DNA of 64,000 nt from positions 4,712,001 through 4,776,000 of the forward strand of contig NZ_JAPENX010000001.1 in the NCBI RefSeq assembly GCF_026341815.1, read 5' to 3'. Both the position numbers and the translations under genes were made by a program. This document shows, piece after piece, positions 26,301 to 34,546 of this stretch (position 1 is the stretch's first letter; every line of letters begins with the position of its first letter). The stretch is from Streptomyces sp. NBC_00572 (GTDB lineage: Bacteria; Actinomycetota; Actinomycetes; Streptomycetales; Streptomycetaceae). The notes beneath the pieces are model-generated. The model ran no database searches and was not told the DNA's origin. It worked only from the letters and a program-made list of their open reading frames with translations.

Positions 26301-27296
26301 CAGGGAGTCCGGCGGCACCATGCCACCGCGCGTCGAATCGGAGTCCAGGACCACGACCACGTGCGGCTGGTCGAGGACCGGCTGGTTCTCCCGGGAGAAC
26401 CGCGGCCGCCCGTCCAGCTTCGAGCGGATCAACTGCTCCAGTTCATTGAGGTCGTCGCCGAACAGGCGCTTCGTGCCCGCCCCGTCGACCTGCCCCGGCA
26501 CCTGGGTGTGCGGCAGCCACTTCGTCCAGTCCCAGCGCTCCTGCGCGGGCCGCGTCGCGACCACGGCGAGCATCAGGTCGTCGGGGGAGTGCAGGGTCAC
26601 CAGCTGCGACACCAGGGCACGCGCCGTCGCCTGCGCCGACTCCGCGTCACCCGACACCGTCACGTGGTAGAACGCCCGCATCGAGACCGCCATCGGCAGC
26701 CCGTCCAGGGTGCCGTGCACCGCGAGGAACTGCTGCATGGCACCCGCGCACAGCGGCTCCAGCTCGTCCACCGGAGCCGTGTCCGGCGCCACCAGCGGCG
26801 TCGCCAACTGCTGCGCCCCCAGCCCGATCCGCGCCTGCCCGAAGTCATGGTCGCCGACCCGGCGCTCCCACACCCGCGAGCCCTCGGCCACGACCGACCA
26901 CAACTGCTCGGGGGAGGGGTGCAGATACAGCTGCGCGTCCCGCTGCTTGCGGGCCGTGCGCCGCACCGTACGACGGGTCTGCGCGAGGTATTTGAGGTAG
27001 TCGCGGCGGACATCTGACATTTGCCCCTGCGTACCGCGACGGAATCTGACGAACTGGGCGACGGCCATAGCGACCGTCGACACCAGCATCAGCGTGCCCA
27101 TGATCTTCATGATCGCCGACGGCGTCATGAAGAAGAACACGACCGAGGAGCCCATGCCGAGCATCGGCAGGAGCTGCATCAACGCCGACTCCTGCTGTCC
27201 CCGCGGGAGTTCCGGCGGAGACTCCAGGATCAGTTCCTCACCGGGCACTTCCGGCGGAAGTGACCTCGGCGGGCGTTTGACGACGATCTGGCTCAC
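23328..27296 (-). CDS. eccC: Type VII secretion motor ATPase EccC (EccCa-EccCb fused)
   Basis: A 1,322-residue FtsK/SpoIIIE-type motor. Two membrane helices lie at about residues 48-90, near MLGMGSSVVFFFMTPSAIM and LMLVSTVAMAVAQFV. Three ATPase domains follow with intact Walker A motifs: GATGSGKS (Lys483), GGPQSGKS (Lys840) and GESESGKT (Lys1126). Walker B-like VLVIDEF belongs to the first, and the second and third show VFLVVDGWGG and LYVLVDDFE. Streptomyces keeps all three in one chain, unlike split mycobacterial EccCa1/Cb1. The third domain binds the substrate C-terminal signal. GTG 27296 (MSQIVVKRP) is chosen; the open frame extends upstream but that part overlaps eccD. It is divergent from eccD. 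Confidence 0.96.
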   Translation of the reverse strand: MSQIVVKRPPRSLPPEVPGEELILESPPELPRGQQESALMQLLPMLGMGSSVVFFFMTPSAIMKIMGTLMLVSTVAMAVAQFVRFRRGTQGQMSDVRRDYLKYLAQTRRTVRRTARKQRDAQLYLHPSPEQLWSVVAEGSRVWERRVGDHDFGQARIGLGAQQLATPLVAPDTAPVDELEPLCAGAMQQFLAVHGTLDGLPMAVSMRAFYHVTVSGDAESAQATARALVSQLVTLHSPDDLMLAVVATRPAQERWDWTKWLPHTQVPGQVDGAGTKRLFGDDLNELEQLIRSKLDGRPRFSRENQPVLDQPHVVVVLDSDSTRGGMVPPDSLLAAAEGLQGVTIVEVVSGDLDEPRGGLSVVVRPGRLRLESGGGFAYEGLPDGISLPAAEALARQLAPLRMGGGDDDEPLLANLDFTDLLNLGDAASVDVARTWRPRSVAERLRVPIGVGEDGQPVMLDLKEAAQEGMGPHGLCVGATGSGKSELLRTLVLGLAVTHSSETLNFVLADFKGGATFAGMSQMPHVAAVITNLSDDLTLVDRMGDAIRGELQRRQELLRSAGNYANIHDYEKARAAGAPLEPLASLVLVIDEFSELLTAKPDFIDMFIQIGRIGRSLGVHLLLASQRLEEGKLRGLDTYLSYRIGLRTFSAAESRTAIGVPDAYHLPSVPGSGYLKFGTDEMTRFKAAYVSGTYRTGGPRLEIGQLPVERRPAVFTAAPVPVVYAAPDPAYLTAQRAEEDDALADTVLDVIVRRLEGQGVPAHQVWLPPLDQAPSLDQLLPGLAQTADRGLTATEYTRQGGLTVPLGLIDKPFEQRREVLYRDFSGAAGHMMVVGGPQSGKSTMMRTLISSFALTHTPAEVQFYCLDFGGGGMVSLADLPHVGGVASRLDPERVRRTVAEVMGVLNRREEFFRSNSIDSIATYRRKRAAGELPGEAWGDVFLVVDGWGGFRNDYDTLEPIVADIAARGLGYGIHVVITASRYMEVRAALKDQMLGRLELRLGDVMDSEFDRKVAANVPPGVPGRGQVPEKLHFMGALPRIDGSSSSVDLSDGTSAFVRSVQASWTGAPAPAVRLLPRKLPAERLPKGFEYPQHGIAIGIDETNLEPVFVDFESDPFFLVFGESESGKTALLRLIAKQLCERYTPEQARIVVGDYRRTMLEAVAPSHLLEYAPMASAMQMHMEAINTVMTKRAPKPDITPQQLRDRSWWTGPQLYVLVDDFELVATNSGNPLAVLVENLPFARDVGIRFIVARSAAGASRAMYEPFMQRMRELGAQGVLLSGDPGEGDILGNVRARPMPPGRGTFVSRKRGTPLVQLGWLPERH

Positions 27297-27479
27297 CGGC
27301 GCATCAATCCCTCGTTGGAGGCGGGCTCGTGGCGGGAGCATCCGCACGGCACCCCTGTCGGCAGTCGAGCGCACGGACTTCCCCCATGGGACGGCGATCC
27401 TACTTGCAGCCCCCACCCCCCGTCCCCGGTAGGGTGGCGCGCGCATCGTGCGCAACCGCGAATCAGGGGGTCCAGACAC

Positions 27480-28958
27480 GTGAGTACGACCGCAGCGACC
27501 GGCTTCTGCCGCGTCACCGTCGTGGCGCCGGACAGCCGCATCGACGTCGCACTCCCCGAGGACATCGCCGTCGCCGACGTCTACCCGGAGATCCTGCGGC
27601 TCACCGGACAGACACAGGCCGCCGGTACGCCCACGGGCTACCACCTGGTCCGCCGGGACGGATCCGTCCTCGACGGGGCCCGCACCCTCGCGGCCCAGCA
27701 GGTCCTCGACGGCGAGGTGCTCTCCCTGCGCCCGTTCGCCCAGTCCCTGCCGCCGGCCGTCTACGACGACGTGTCCGACGCCGTCGCCTCCGCCGTCACC
27801 CGCGACCGGCATCTGTGGAGCGACGAACTGCTGCGCGGCGCCGGACTCGTCGGCGGCGTGCTGCTCCTCGTCCTGATGGGCTTCGTGCTGTGGTTCGCCG
27901 ACCCGGTCCGCCACGACATGCACAGCCTCCCCGGGATCATCGCGGGCGCCGCGGGATTCCTCCTCACCGCCTTCGCCGGAGTGCGTGCCCGCGTGTACGG
28001 CGACCGGGCGACCGCCGTCGCCCTCGGCCTCGGCGCGCTGCCGCTGCTGCTCATCGCCGGCTCCGGCATCGTCGGCCCCGACGCCGGCCAGGGCCCCGGC
28101 CGCCTGCAGTTCCTGCTCGGCTCCGTCACCGTCCTCGTCGCCTCGGTGGCCCTGGTCGCGCTCACCCCCAGCGGTGACGCACCCTTCGTCGCCGCCACCT
28201 TCCTCGCCACCGTCGGCACCCTCGCCACCTTCGTGGCGATCCTCACCGAGTCGACCGCCACCGAGACGGCCGCCGCCTGCGCCCCCGTCGCCATCGGCCT
28301 CGTCGCCTTCCTGCCCGGACTCTCCGCCCGCTTCGCCCGGCTCCCCATCGGCTACGCCGCTCCCCGCAGCGCCACCGACGACGAGTTCCACGGCGACCCG
28401 CAGCAGCCCTCCGGCGAGGAGCTCCAGCCCGTCGACGGCGAGCGCATCGCGCTCCAGGCCCGCCGCGGCCACGAGATGCTCCTCGGCCTGGTCGGCGGCT
28501 GCGCGGCGGTCGTCGTCGGCTCCGCCGCCGTCCTCGGCTTCGCCGGAAACGTCTGGGGCCAGTTCCTCGCCCTCGCCGCCGGCCTGGCGATGCTGCTGCG
28601 CGCCCGCCTCTTCCGCTACACCTCGCAGGTCGCCTGCGTCCTGGTCGCCGGCCTCGCCGCCATCGCGCTGCTCGTCCTCGGCCTCTCCCTCAACCCGCCG
28701 GTGGACCTGATCAAGGACTTCCTCATGTACGGGGACCGGGGCCCCCTGGACATCCGTACGATCTGGCTCACCGCGGCGGTCGCCGCCGGAGCCGCGCTGA
28801 TCACCGCGATCGGCCTGATCATCCCGAGGAAGGGCCTCTCCCCGTTCTGGGGCCGGCTCCTCGACCTGGCCGAGGGCGTCGTCCTGCTCTCCCTCGTCCC
28901 GCTCTGCCTCGCCGTCCTCGACGTCTTCACCACGGTCCGGTCCTTGACCAGCAAGTAG
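27480..28958 (+). CDS. eccD: Type VII secretion integral membrane protein EccD
   Basis: A 492-residue membrane protein. Residues 1-90 form the ubiquitin-like cytoplasmic domain (CRVTVVAPDSRIDVALPEDIA, then LRLTGQTQAAG), and the rest shows about eleven hydrophobic helices with short loops. EccD lines the ESX membrane pore as a dimer per protomer. GTG 27480 has an AGGGGG site about nine bases upstream; the extra 55 in-frame residues before it look non-coding and are Pro/His-rich. It is divergent from eccC across a 183-nt region that must hold both promoters. It is the last gene of the ESX locus. Confidence 0.95.
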   Translation: MSTTAATGFCRVTVVAPDSRIDVALPEDIAVADVYPEILRLTGQTQAAGTPTGYHLVRRDGSVLDGARTLAAQQVLDGEVLSLRPFAQSLPPAVYDDVSDAVASAVTRDRHLWSDELLRGAGLVGGVLLLVLMGFVLWFADPVRHDMHSLPGIIAGAAGFLLTAFAGVRARVYGDRATAVALGLGALPLLLIAGSGIVGPDAGQGPGRLQFLLGSVTVLVASVALVALTPSGDAPFVAATFLATVGTLATFVAILTESTATETAAACAPVAIGLVAFLPGLSARFARLPIGYAAPRSATDDEFHGDPQQPSGEELQPVDGERIALQARRGHEMLLGLVGGCAAVVVGSAAVLGFAGNVWGQFLALAAGLAMLLRARLFRYTSQVACVLVAGLAAIALLVLGLSLNPPVDLIKDFLMYGDRGPLDIRTIWLTAAVAAGAALITAIGLIIPRKGLSPFWGRLLDLAEGVVLLSLVPLCLAVLDVFTTVRSLTSK

Positions 28959-29139
28959 AGGTCTGCTCCGGGGGCGCTCCGGCGAGCTGGTACGCTGTGT
29001 GACGGCCGTTTGTGTACGCGCTCCCGGAATCCTCTGGAAGCTGCGCCCATCGGACCTTCGCCCGTCGAGTCACGGAAGCTTCTCCTGAGATCAAGACCAG
29101 GGGCACTCACGGGCGCACGAATACCTAGAGGAGATCCGC

Positions 29140-29430
29140 GTGGCTCTCGACGCCGCTGTCAAGAAGCAGATCATGACCGAGTTCGGCACCAAGGAGGGCG
29201 ACACCGGCTCCCCCGAGGTCCAGGTCGCCATGCTTTCCCGTCGCATCTCGGACCTGACCGAGCACCTCAAGCAGCACAAGCACGACCACCACTCCCGTCG
29301 TGGTCTGCTGATCCTGGTCGGCCAGCGCCGCCGCCTGCTGCAGTACCTGGCCAAGAAGGACATCGCGCGCTTCCGTACGCTCGTCGACCGGCTCGGCATC
29401 CGCCGTGGTGCGGCCGGCGGCGCCAAGTAA
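29140..29430 (+). CDS. rpsO: 30S ribosomal protein S15
   Basis: A 96-residue S15 protein with the signature DTGSPEVQVAMLSRRI and the helix-turn segment HKHDHHSRRGLLILVGQRRRLLQYL. It binds the central domain of 16S rRNA early in 30S assembly. GTG 29140 is preceded by AGAGGAG. A candidate -10 (TACGCT at 28991) gives a leader of about 140 nt, long enough for autogenous control, which is known for S15 in other bacteria, but I cannot identify the structure. It forms an operon with pnp across a terminator-like hairpin at 29441-29475. Confidence 0.98.
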   Translation: MALDAAVKKQIMTEFGTKEGDTGSPEVQVAMLSRRISDLTEHLKQHKHDHHSRRGLLILVGQRRRLLQYLAKKDIARFRTLVDRLGIRRGAAGGAK

Positions 29431-29440
29431 GTCGCCGTTG

Positions 29441-29475
29441 AGGGAGCGGTTCCCCCTTTCAGGGGGCCGCTCCCT
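29441..29475 (+). terminator. Terminator/attenuator between rpsO and pnp
   Basis: Bases 29441-29449 pair with 29467-29475, and the inner CCCCCT and AGGGGG also pair; TTT follows. In Streptomyces the rpsO-pnp spacer hairpin is a known site of partial readthrough and RNase III cleavage, and this is a likely candidate. Confidence 0.8.
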
Positions 29476-29485
29476 TTGCTGTACG

Positions 29486-29514
29486 TGCACAAAGTGCGCA
29501 TCGGCCCGTAGGCT
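29486..29514 (+). promoter_or_regulatory. Candidate pnp promoter
   Basis: TGCACA at 29486-29491, then 17 bases, then TAGGCT at 29509-29514. This promoter lies after the rpsO terminator and would give pnp a leader of about 190 nt. A second hairpin pairs 29596-29603 with 29621-29628 within that leader. Confidence 0.5.
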
Positions 29515-29713
29515 GGTCGCACAACCCCCATAACGACGAGCGAGGAGCCGCCGGCTCGCCGCCGGTCCTCGGTAGTGGCCCCCGGAACGAATCCCCGGGT
29601 GCTTCGATCGAAGACCGGCCAGCACCCGAGGCGCGCTTCTCCGCCACCGTCGCACACCGTCCCCGGCCACACGGGCCCCGGACGCAAAGACGAACACGTA
29701 GGAGAAACCGCTA

Positions 29714-31933
29714 GTGGAGAACGAGACCCACTACGCCGAGGCCGTCATCGACAACGGCGCCTTCGGTACCCGCACCATCCGCTTCGAGACCGGCCGTCTG
29801 GCCAAGCAGGCCGCCGGCTCCGCCGTCGCCTACCTGGACGACGACACGATGGTCCTTTCGGCGACCACCGCCTCGAAGCGCCCCAAGGACCAGCTCGACT
29901 TCTTCCCCCTGACGGTGGACGTCGAGGAGCGGCAGTACGCGGCCGGCAAGATCCCCGGCTCCTTCTTCCGCCGGGAGGGCCGCCCCTCCGAGGACGCGAT
30001 CCTCACCTGCCGCCTGATCGACCGCCCGCTGCGCCCCTCCTTCAAGAAGGGCCTGCGCAACGAGATCCAGATCGTCGAGACGATCATGGCGCTCAACCCC
30101 GACCACCTGTACGACGTGGTCGCGATCAACGCCGCCTCGGCGTCCACGATCCTGGCGGGCCTGCCCTTCTCCGGCCCCATCGGCGCCACCCGCGTCGCCC
30201 TGATCAAGGGCCAGTGGGTCGCCTTCCCGACGCACACCGAGCTTGAGGACGCCGTCTTCGACATGGTCGTCGCCGGTCGCGTCCTGGAGGACGGCGACGT
30301 CGCGATCATGATGGTCGAGGCCGAGGCCACCGAGAAGACCATCGAGCTCGTCAAGGGCGGCGCCGAGGCGCCGACCGAAGAGGTCGTCGCCGCCGGTCTC
30401 GAAGCCGCGAAGCCCTTCATCAAGGCCCTCTGCAAGGCCCAGTCGGACCTCGCCGCCAAGGCCGCCAAGCCCACCGGCGAGTTCCCGGTCTTCCTGGACT
30501 ACCAGGACGACGTCCTGGAGGCGCTCACCGCCGCCGTCAAGGGTGAGCTCACCAAGGCGCTCACCATCGCCGGCAAGCAGGAGCGCGAGGCCGAGCTCGA
30601 CCGCATCAAGGAGCTCGCCGCCGAGAAGCTTCTCCCGGCCTTCGAGGGCCGCGAGAAGGAGATCTCGGGCGCCTACCGCGCGCTGACCAAGAAGCTGGTC
30701 CGCGAGCGCGTCATCAAGGACAAGGTCCGCATCGACGGCCGTGGCCTCACGGACATCCGTACGCTCGCGGCCGAGGTCGAGGCCATCCCGCGCGTGCACG
30801 GCTCGGCGCTGTTCGAGCGTGGCGAGACCCAGATCCTGGGCGTCACCACCCTCAACATGCTCCGTATGGAGCAGCAGCTGGACACCCTCTCCCCGGTGAC
30901 CCGCAAGCGCTACATGCACAACTACAACTTCCCGCCGTACTCCGTCGGTGAGACCGGCCGCGTGGGCTCGCCCAAGCGCCGCGAGATCGGCCACGGCGCG
31001 CTCGCCGAGCGCGCCATCGTGCCGGTCCTTCCGACGCGCGAGGAGTTCCCCTACGCGATCCGTCAGGTGTCCGAGGCCCTCGGCTCCAACGGTTCGACGT
31101 CCATGGGCTCGGTCTGCGCCTCCACCATGTCGCTGCTGAACGCCGGTGTGCCGCTCAAGGCCGCCGTCGCCGGTATCGCCATGGGTCTGATCTCCGAGGA
31201 GATCGACGGCCAGACGCACTACGTCGCCCTCACCGACATCCTCGGTGCGGAGGACGCCTTCGGCGACATGGACTTCAAGGTCGCCGGCACGAAGCAGTTC
31301 GTGACCGCGCTCCAGCTCGACACCAAGCTCGACGGCATCCCCGCCTCGGTCCTGGCCGCCGCGCTGAAGCAGGCCCGCGACGCGCGTCTGCACATCCTCG
31401 ACGTGATGAACGAGGCGATCGACGTTCCGGACGAGATGTCCCCGAACGCGCCGCGCATCATCACCGTCAAGATCCCGGTGGACAAGATCGGTGAGGTCAT
31501 CGGCCCCAAGGGCAAGATGATCAACCAGATCCAGGAGGACACCGGCGCCGAGATCACGATCGAGGACGACGGCACCATCTACATCGGTGCCCAGCAGGGC
31601 TCGCAGGCCGAGGCCGCCCGCGCCACGATCAACGGCATCGCCAACCCGACCATGCCGGAGGTCGGCGAGCGCTACCTGGGTACGGTCGTCAAGACCACCA
31701 CCTTCGGTGCCTTCGTCTCCCTGCTCCCGGGCAAGGACGGCCTCCTGCACATCTCGCAGATCCGCAAGCTCGCCGGTGGCAAGCGCGTGGAGAACGTCGA
31801 GGACGTGCTGGCGATCGGCTCCAAGGTCCAGGTCGAGATCGCCGAGATCGACCAGCGCGGCAAGCTGTCCCTGATCCCCGTGATCGCGGACGAGGACGCT
31901 GCCGAGGGTGACAAGGACGACGCTGCCAAGTGA
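29714..31933 (+). CDS. pnp: Polynucleotide phosphorylase
   Basis: A 739-residue 3'-5' phosphorolytic exoribonuclease that also adds tails to RNA. It has two RNase PH domains (the first beginning FGTRTIRFETGRLAKQAAGS; the second with RREIGHGALAERA and SNGSTSMGSVCA). They are followed by a KH domain (KIGEVIGPKGKMINQIQ) and an S1 domain (LGTVVKTTTFGAFVSLLPG, then DGLLHISQI). GTG 29714 has TAGGAGAAA just upstream. In Streptomyces PNPase also supplies the poly(A) polymerase-like activity. The stop overlaps the next gene start as GTGA, which implies translational coupling. Confidence 0.98.
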   Translation: MENETHYAEAVIDNGAFGTRTIRFETGRLAKQAAGSAVAYLDDDTMVLSATTASKRPKDQLDFFPLTVDVEERQYAAGKIPGSFFRREGRPSEDAILTCRLIDRPLRPSFKKGLRNEIQIVETIMALNPDHLYDVVAINAASASTILAGLPFSGPIGATRVALIKGQWVAFPTHTELEDAVFDMVVAGRVLEDGDVAIMMVEAEATEKTIELVKGGAEAPTEEVVAAGLEAAKPFIKALCKAQSDLAAKAAKPTGEFPVFLDYQDDVLEALTAAVKGELTKALTIAGKQEREAELDRIKELAAEKLLPAFEGREKEISGAYRALTKKLVRERVIKDKVRIDGRGLTDIRTLAAEVEAIPRVHGSALFERGETQILGVTTLNMLRMEQQLDTLSPVTRKRYMHNYNFPPYSVGETGRVGSPKRREIGHGALAERAIVPVLPTREEFPYAIRQVSEALGSNGSTSMGSVCASTMSLLNAGVPLKAAVAGIAMGLISEEIDGQTHYVALTDILGAEDAFGDMDFKVAGTKQFVTALQLDTKLDGIPASVLAAALKQARDARLHILDVMNEAIDVPDEMSPNAPRIITVKIPVDKIGEVIGPKGKMINQIQEDTGAEITIEDDGTIYIGAQQGSQAEAARATINGIANPTMPEVGERYLGTVVKTTTFGAFVSLLPGKDGLLHISQIRKLAGGKRVENVEDVLAIGSKVQVEIAEIDQRGKLSLIPVIADEDAAEGDKDDAAK

Positions 31934-33309
31934 CGTCCCGTAGTTCCCGCGCGACGGCCCGCCCCTCTTCGGAGGGGCGGGCCGTCGCCCGTACCCAAAC
32001 GCTTCTCCCGGGCAAGGACGGCATCGGCACGGTCCGCCGTACGACCCTCCCCGGCGGCCTCCGGATCGTCACCGAGACCCTCCCCTCCGTGCGCTCCGCC
32101 ACCTTCGGCATCTGGGCGCACGTCGGATCCCGCGACGAGACCCCTTCGCTGAACGGCGCGACCCACTACCTGGAGCACCTCCTCTTCAAGGGCACCCACA
32201 AGCGGTCCGCCCTCGACATCTCCGCCGCGATCGACGCGGTCGGCGGCGAGATGAACGCCTTCACGGCGAAGGAGTACACCTGCTACTACGCCCGGGTCCT
32301 CGACACCGACCTGCCGCTGGCGATCGACGTCGTCTGCGACATGCTCACGGGCTCGCTCATCCTCGACGAGGACGTGGACGCCGAGCGCGGTGTCATCCTC
32401 GAAGAGATCGCGATGACCGAGGACGACCCCGGTGACGTGGTGCACGAGCTGTTCGCGCAGACCATGTTCGGCGACACCCCGCTGGGCCGCCCGGTCCTCG
32501 GCACCGTCGACACGGTCAACGCCCTCACCCGCGGCCAGATCGCCCGCTTCTACAAGAAGCACTACGACCCGACCCACCTGGTCGTCGCCGCCGCGGGCAA
32601 CGTCGACCACGCCACGGTGGTACGCCAGGTCCGCCGCGCCTTCGAGAAGGCCGGCGCGCTCACCCGTACCGACGCGGTCCCCGTCGCCCCCCGCGACGGC
32701 CTGCGCACCCTGCGCGCGGCGGGCCGCGTCGAGCTCCTGAACCGGAAGACCGAGCAGGCCCACGTGGTCCTCGGCATGCCGGGTCTGGCCCGCACCGACG
32801 AGCGCCGCTGGGCGCTGGGCGTACTGAACACCGCCCTCGGCGGCGGCATGTCCTCCCGTCTCTTCCAGGAGGTCCGCGAGAAGCGCGGCCTGGCCTACAG
32901 CGTGTACTCGTACACCTCGGGCTTCGCCGACTGCGGCCTCTTCGGGGTGTACGCGGGCTGCCGGCCGGGCCAGGTCCACGACGTCCTGAAGATCTGCCGC
33001 GACGAGCTCCACAAGGTCGCCTCCGACGGCCTCACGGACGACGAGATCGCCCGCGCCGTCGGCCAGCTCTCCGGTTCGACCGTGCTCGGCCTGGAGGACA
33101 CCGGCGCGCTGATGAACCGCATCGGCAAGAGCGAGCTGTGCTGGGGCACCCAGATGTCCGTCGACGACATGCTGGACCGGATCGCGGCCGTCACCCCGGA
33201 CGACGTCCGGGAGGTCGCCCGCGATGTACTGGACCAGCGGCCCTCGCTCTCGGTGATCGGCCCGCTGAAGGACAAGCAGGCGGACCGCCTCCACCAAGCG
33301 GTCTCCTGA
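31930..33309 (+). CDS. M16 family zinc metallopeptidase (insulinase/processing-peptidase type)
   Basis: A 459-residue peptidase with the inverted zinc motif HYLEH (His79, Glu82, His83) and a downstream Glu in ILEEIAMTEDDP. The core begins at TTLPGGLRIVTETLPS, and the inactive second half contains NTALGGGMSSRLFQEVREKRGLAYS. Its partners in Gram-positive bacteria are processing peptidases of unknown substrate. The GTG start overlaps the pnp stop as GTGA. The first 30 codons contain a 17-bp perfect hairpin at 31951-31988 with a TTCG loop, so either the hairpin is read through by ribosomes or initiation is unusual. No alternative in-frame start is seen before the conserved core. Confidence 0.93.
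   Translation: MTSRSSRATARPSSEGRAVARTQTLLPGKDGIGTVRRTTLPGGLRIVTETLPSVRSATFGIWAHVGSRDETPSLNGATHYLEHLLFKGTHKRSALDISAAIDAVGGEMNAFTAKEYTCYYARVLDTDLPLAIDVVCDMLTGSLILDEDVDAERGVILEEIAMTEDDPGDVVHELFAQTMFGDTPLGRPVLGTVDTVNALTRGQIARFYKKHYDPTHLVVAAAGNVDHATVVRQVRRAFEKAGALTRTDAVPVAPRDGLRTLRAAGRVELLNRKTEQAHVVLGMPGLARTDERRWALGVLNTALGGGMSSRLFQEVREKRGLAYSVYSYTSGFADCGLFGVYAGCRPGQVHDVLKICRDELHKVASDGLTDDEIARAVGQLSGSTVLGLEDTGALMNRIGKSELCWGTQMSVDDMLDRIAAVTPDDVREVARDVLDQRPSLSVIGPLKDKQADRLHQAVS
31951..31988 (+). other. 17-bp hairpin with UUCG loop inside the M16 peptidase 5' end
   Basis: Bases 31951-31967 are exactly complementary to 31972-31988 around TTCG. Placed 18 bases after the pnp stop, it looks like a pnp terminator, yet it is within the coding region of the next gene. 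No U run follows. Confidence 0.85.
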
Positions 33310-33335
33310 CCCCGATCCGTAAGGAAGACGAAGCA

Positions 33336-34088
33336 ATGAGCAAGCTGCGCGTGGCAGTCCTCGGTGCACAGGGCCGTATCGGCTCCGAGGCCGTGAGGGC
33401 CGTCGAGGCCGCCGAGGACATGGAACTGGTCGCGGCCCTCGGCCGCGGGGACAAGCTGGAGACGCTCACCGAGGCGGGCGCCCAGGTGGTCGTCGAGCTG
33501 ACGACCCCCAGCTCGGTCATGGAGAACCTCGACTTCTGCGTGCGCCACGGCATCCACGCGGTCGTCGGTACCACCGGCTGGACCGAGGAGCGCCTCGCGC
33601 AGCTGCGGACCTGGCTCGCCGCCTCCCCGGAGACCGGCGTCCTCATCGCTCCGAACTTCTCCATCGGCGCGGTCCTCACCATGAAGTTCGCCCAGATCGC
33701 GGCCCCGTACTTCGAGTCCGTCGAGGTCGTCGAACTGCACCACCCGCACAAGGTGGACGCACCCTCCGGCACCGCCGCCCGGACGGCCCAGCTGATCGCC
33801 GCCGCCCGTGCCGAGGCCGGTCTCGGAGCCCAGCCGGACGCGACCGCGACCGCCCTGGACGGCGCGCGCGGCGCGGACGTCGACGGCGTCCGTGTCCACT
33901 CGGTACGCCTGGCGGGCCTGCTGGCCCACCAGGAGGTGCTGCTCGGCGGCGAGGGCGAGACCCTCACGGTCCGCCACGACTCGCTGCACCACTCCAGCTT
34001 CATGCCGGGCATCCTTCTGGGCGCCCGCCGTGTCACCAGCACTCCGGGCCTCACCTTCGGCCTGGAGAACTTCCTGGACCTGGGCTGA
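33336..34088 (+). CDS. dapB: 4-hydroxy-tetrahydrodipicolinate reductase
   Basis: A 250-residue enzyme of the lysine/diaminopimelate pathway that reduces the DapA product with NAD(P)H. The dinucleotide motif is VLGAQGRIGSE, and the catalytic segment ELHHPHKVDAPSGTA holds the His pair and Lys. A further motif is APNFSIGAVL. The ATG at 33336 has AAGGAAGACG upstream. It lies 26 bases after the M16 gene. Together with dapA at 36466, it makes cell-wall meso- or LL-diaminopimelate. Confidence 0.97.
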   Translation: MSKLRVAVLGAQGRIGSEAVRAVEAAEDMELVAALGRGDKLETLTEAGAQVVVELTTPSSVMENLDFCVRHGIHAVVGTTGWTEERLAQLRTWLAASPETGVLIAPNFSIGAVLTMKFAQIAAPYFESVEVVELHHPHKVDAPSGTAARTAQLIAAARAEAGLGAQPDATATALDGARGADVDGVRVHSVRLAGLLAHQEVLLGGEGETLTVRHDSLHHSSFMPGILLGARRVTSTPGLTFGLENFLDLG

Positions 34089-34093
34089 CGGCC

Positions 34094-34546
34094 ATGGGCG
34101 GAAAGATCACGTACGTCTTCCTGGCCACCGTGCTCGTCCTCGTCTTCGGCGTGGTGGCGATGGAGGGCGTCCTGCTACTCCTCACGGGCGAACCGGCCGC
34201 CATGGGCATGGGCGCGGTGGCGTTCCTGCTGCCCGCCGTCGGCGGCTGGTTCCTCTGGAAGAACACCCGGTTCGCCCGCCAGGCGGGCCGCCTCGCCACC
34301 GAACTGGAGGCGGAGGGCGGCCTGCCCGTCGACGAGCTGAAGCGCACGGAGGGCGGCCGGATCGACCGCGACTCGGCCGACGAGGTCTTCTCCCGGCGCA
34401 AGGCCGAGACGGAGGACTCGCCGGACGACTGGCGCTGCTGGTTCCGGCTCGCGGTCGCGTATCACGACGCCCGCGACACCCCCCGCGCCCGCAAGGCGAT
34501 GCAGAGGGCCATCGCCCTCCACGAGGGGCGTCCGGTCAGCGCGTAG
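34094..34546 (+). CDS. Small membrane protein with TPR-like C-terminus
   Basis: A 150-residue protein with two membrane helices (about 5-30, YVFLATVLVLVFGVVAMEGVL, and 38-55, AAMGMGAVAFLLPAVGGWF). The cytoplasmic part ends in WRCWFRLAVAYHDARDTPRARKAMQRAI, which resembles a single TPR-type helix pair. It starts five bases after dapB, so it is probably co-transcribed. Its stop overlaps the convergent next gene by 11 bases. No function is assigned; conserved genes of this kind occur after dapB in Streptomyces (family memory, not checked). Confidence 0.85.
   Translation: MGGKITYVFLATVLVLVFGVVAMEGVLLLLTGEPAAMGMGAVAFLLPAVGGWFLWKNTRFARQAGRLATELEAEGGLPVDELKRTEGGRIDRDSADEVFSRRKAETEDSPDDWRCWFRLAVAYHDARDTPRARKAMQRAIALHEGRPVSA

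Noticed and set aside
13105..28958. ESX locus as a mobile island
   Set aside because: Base composition is uniform with the flanks, and no integrase, tRNA end or direct repeats border it; it lies in a conserved core neighbourhood.
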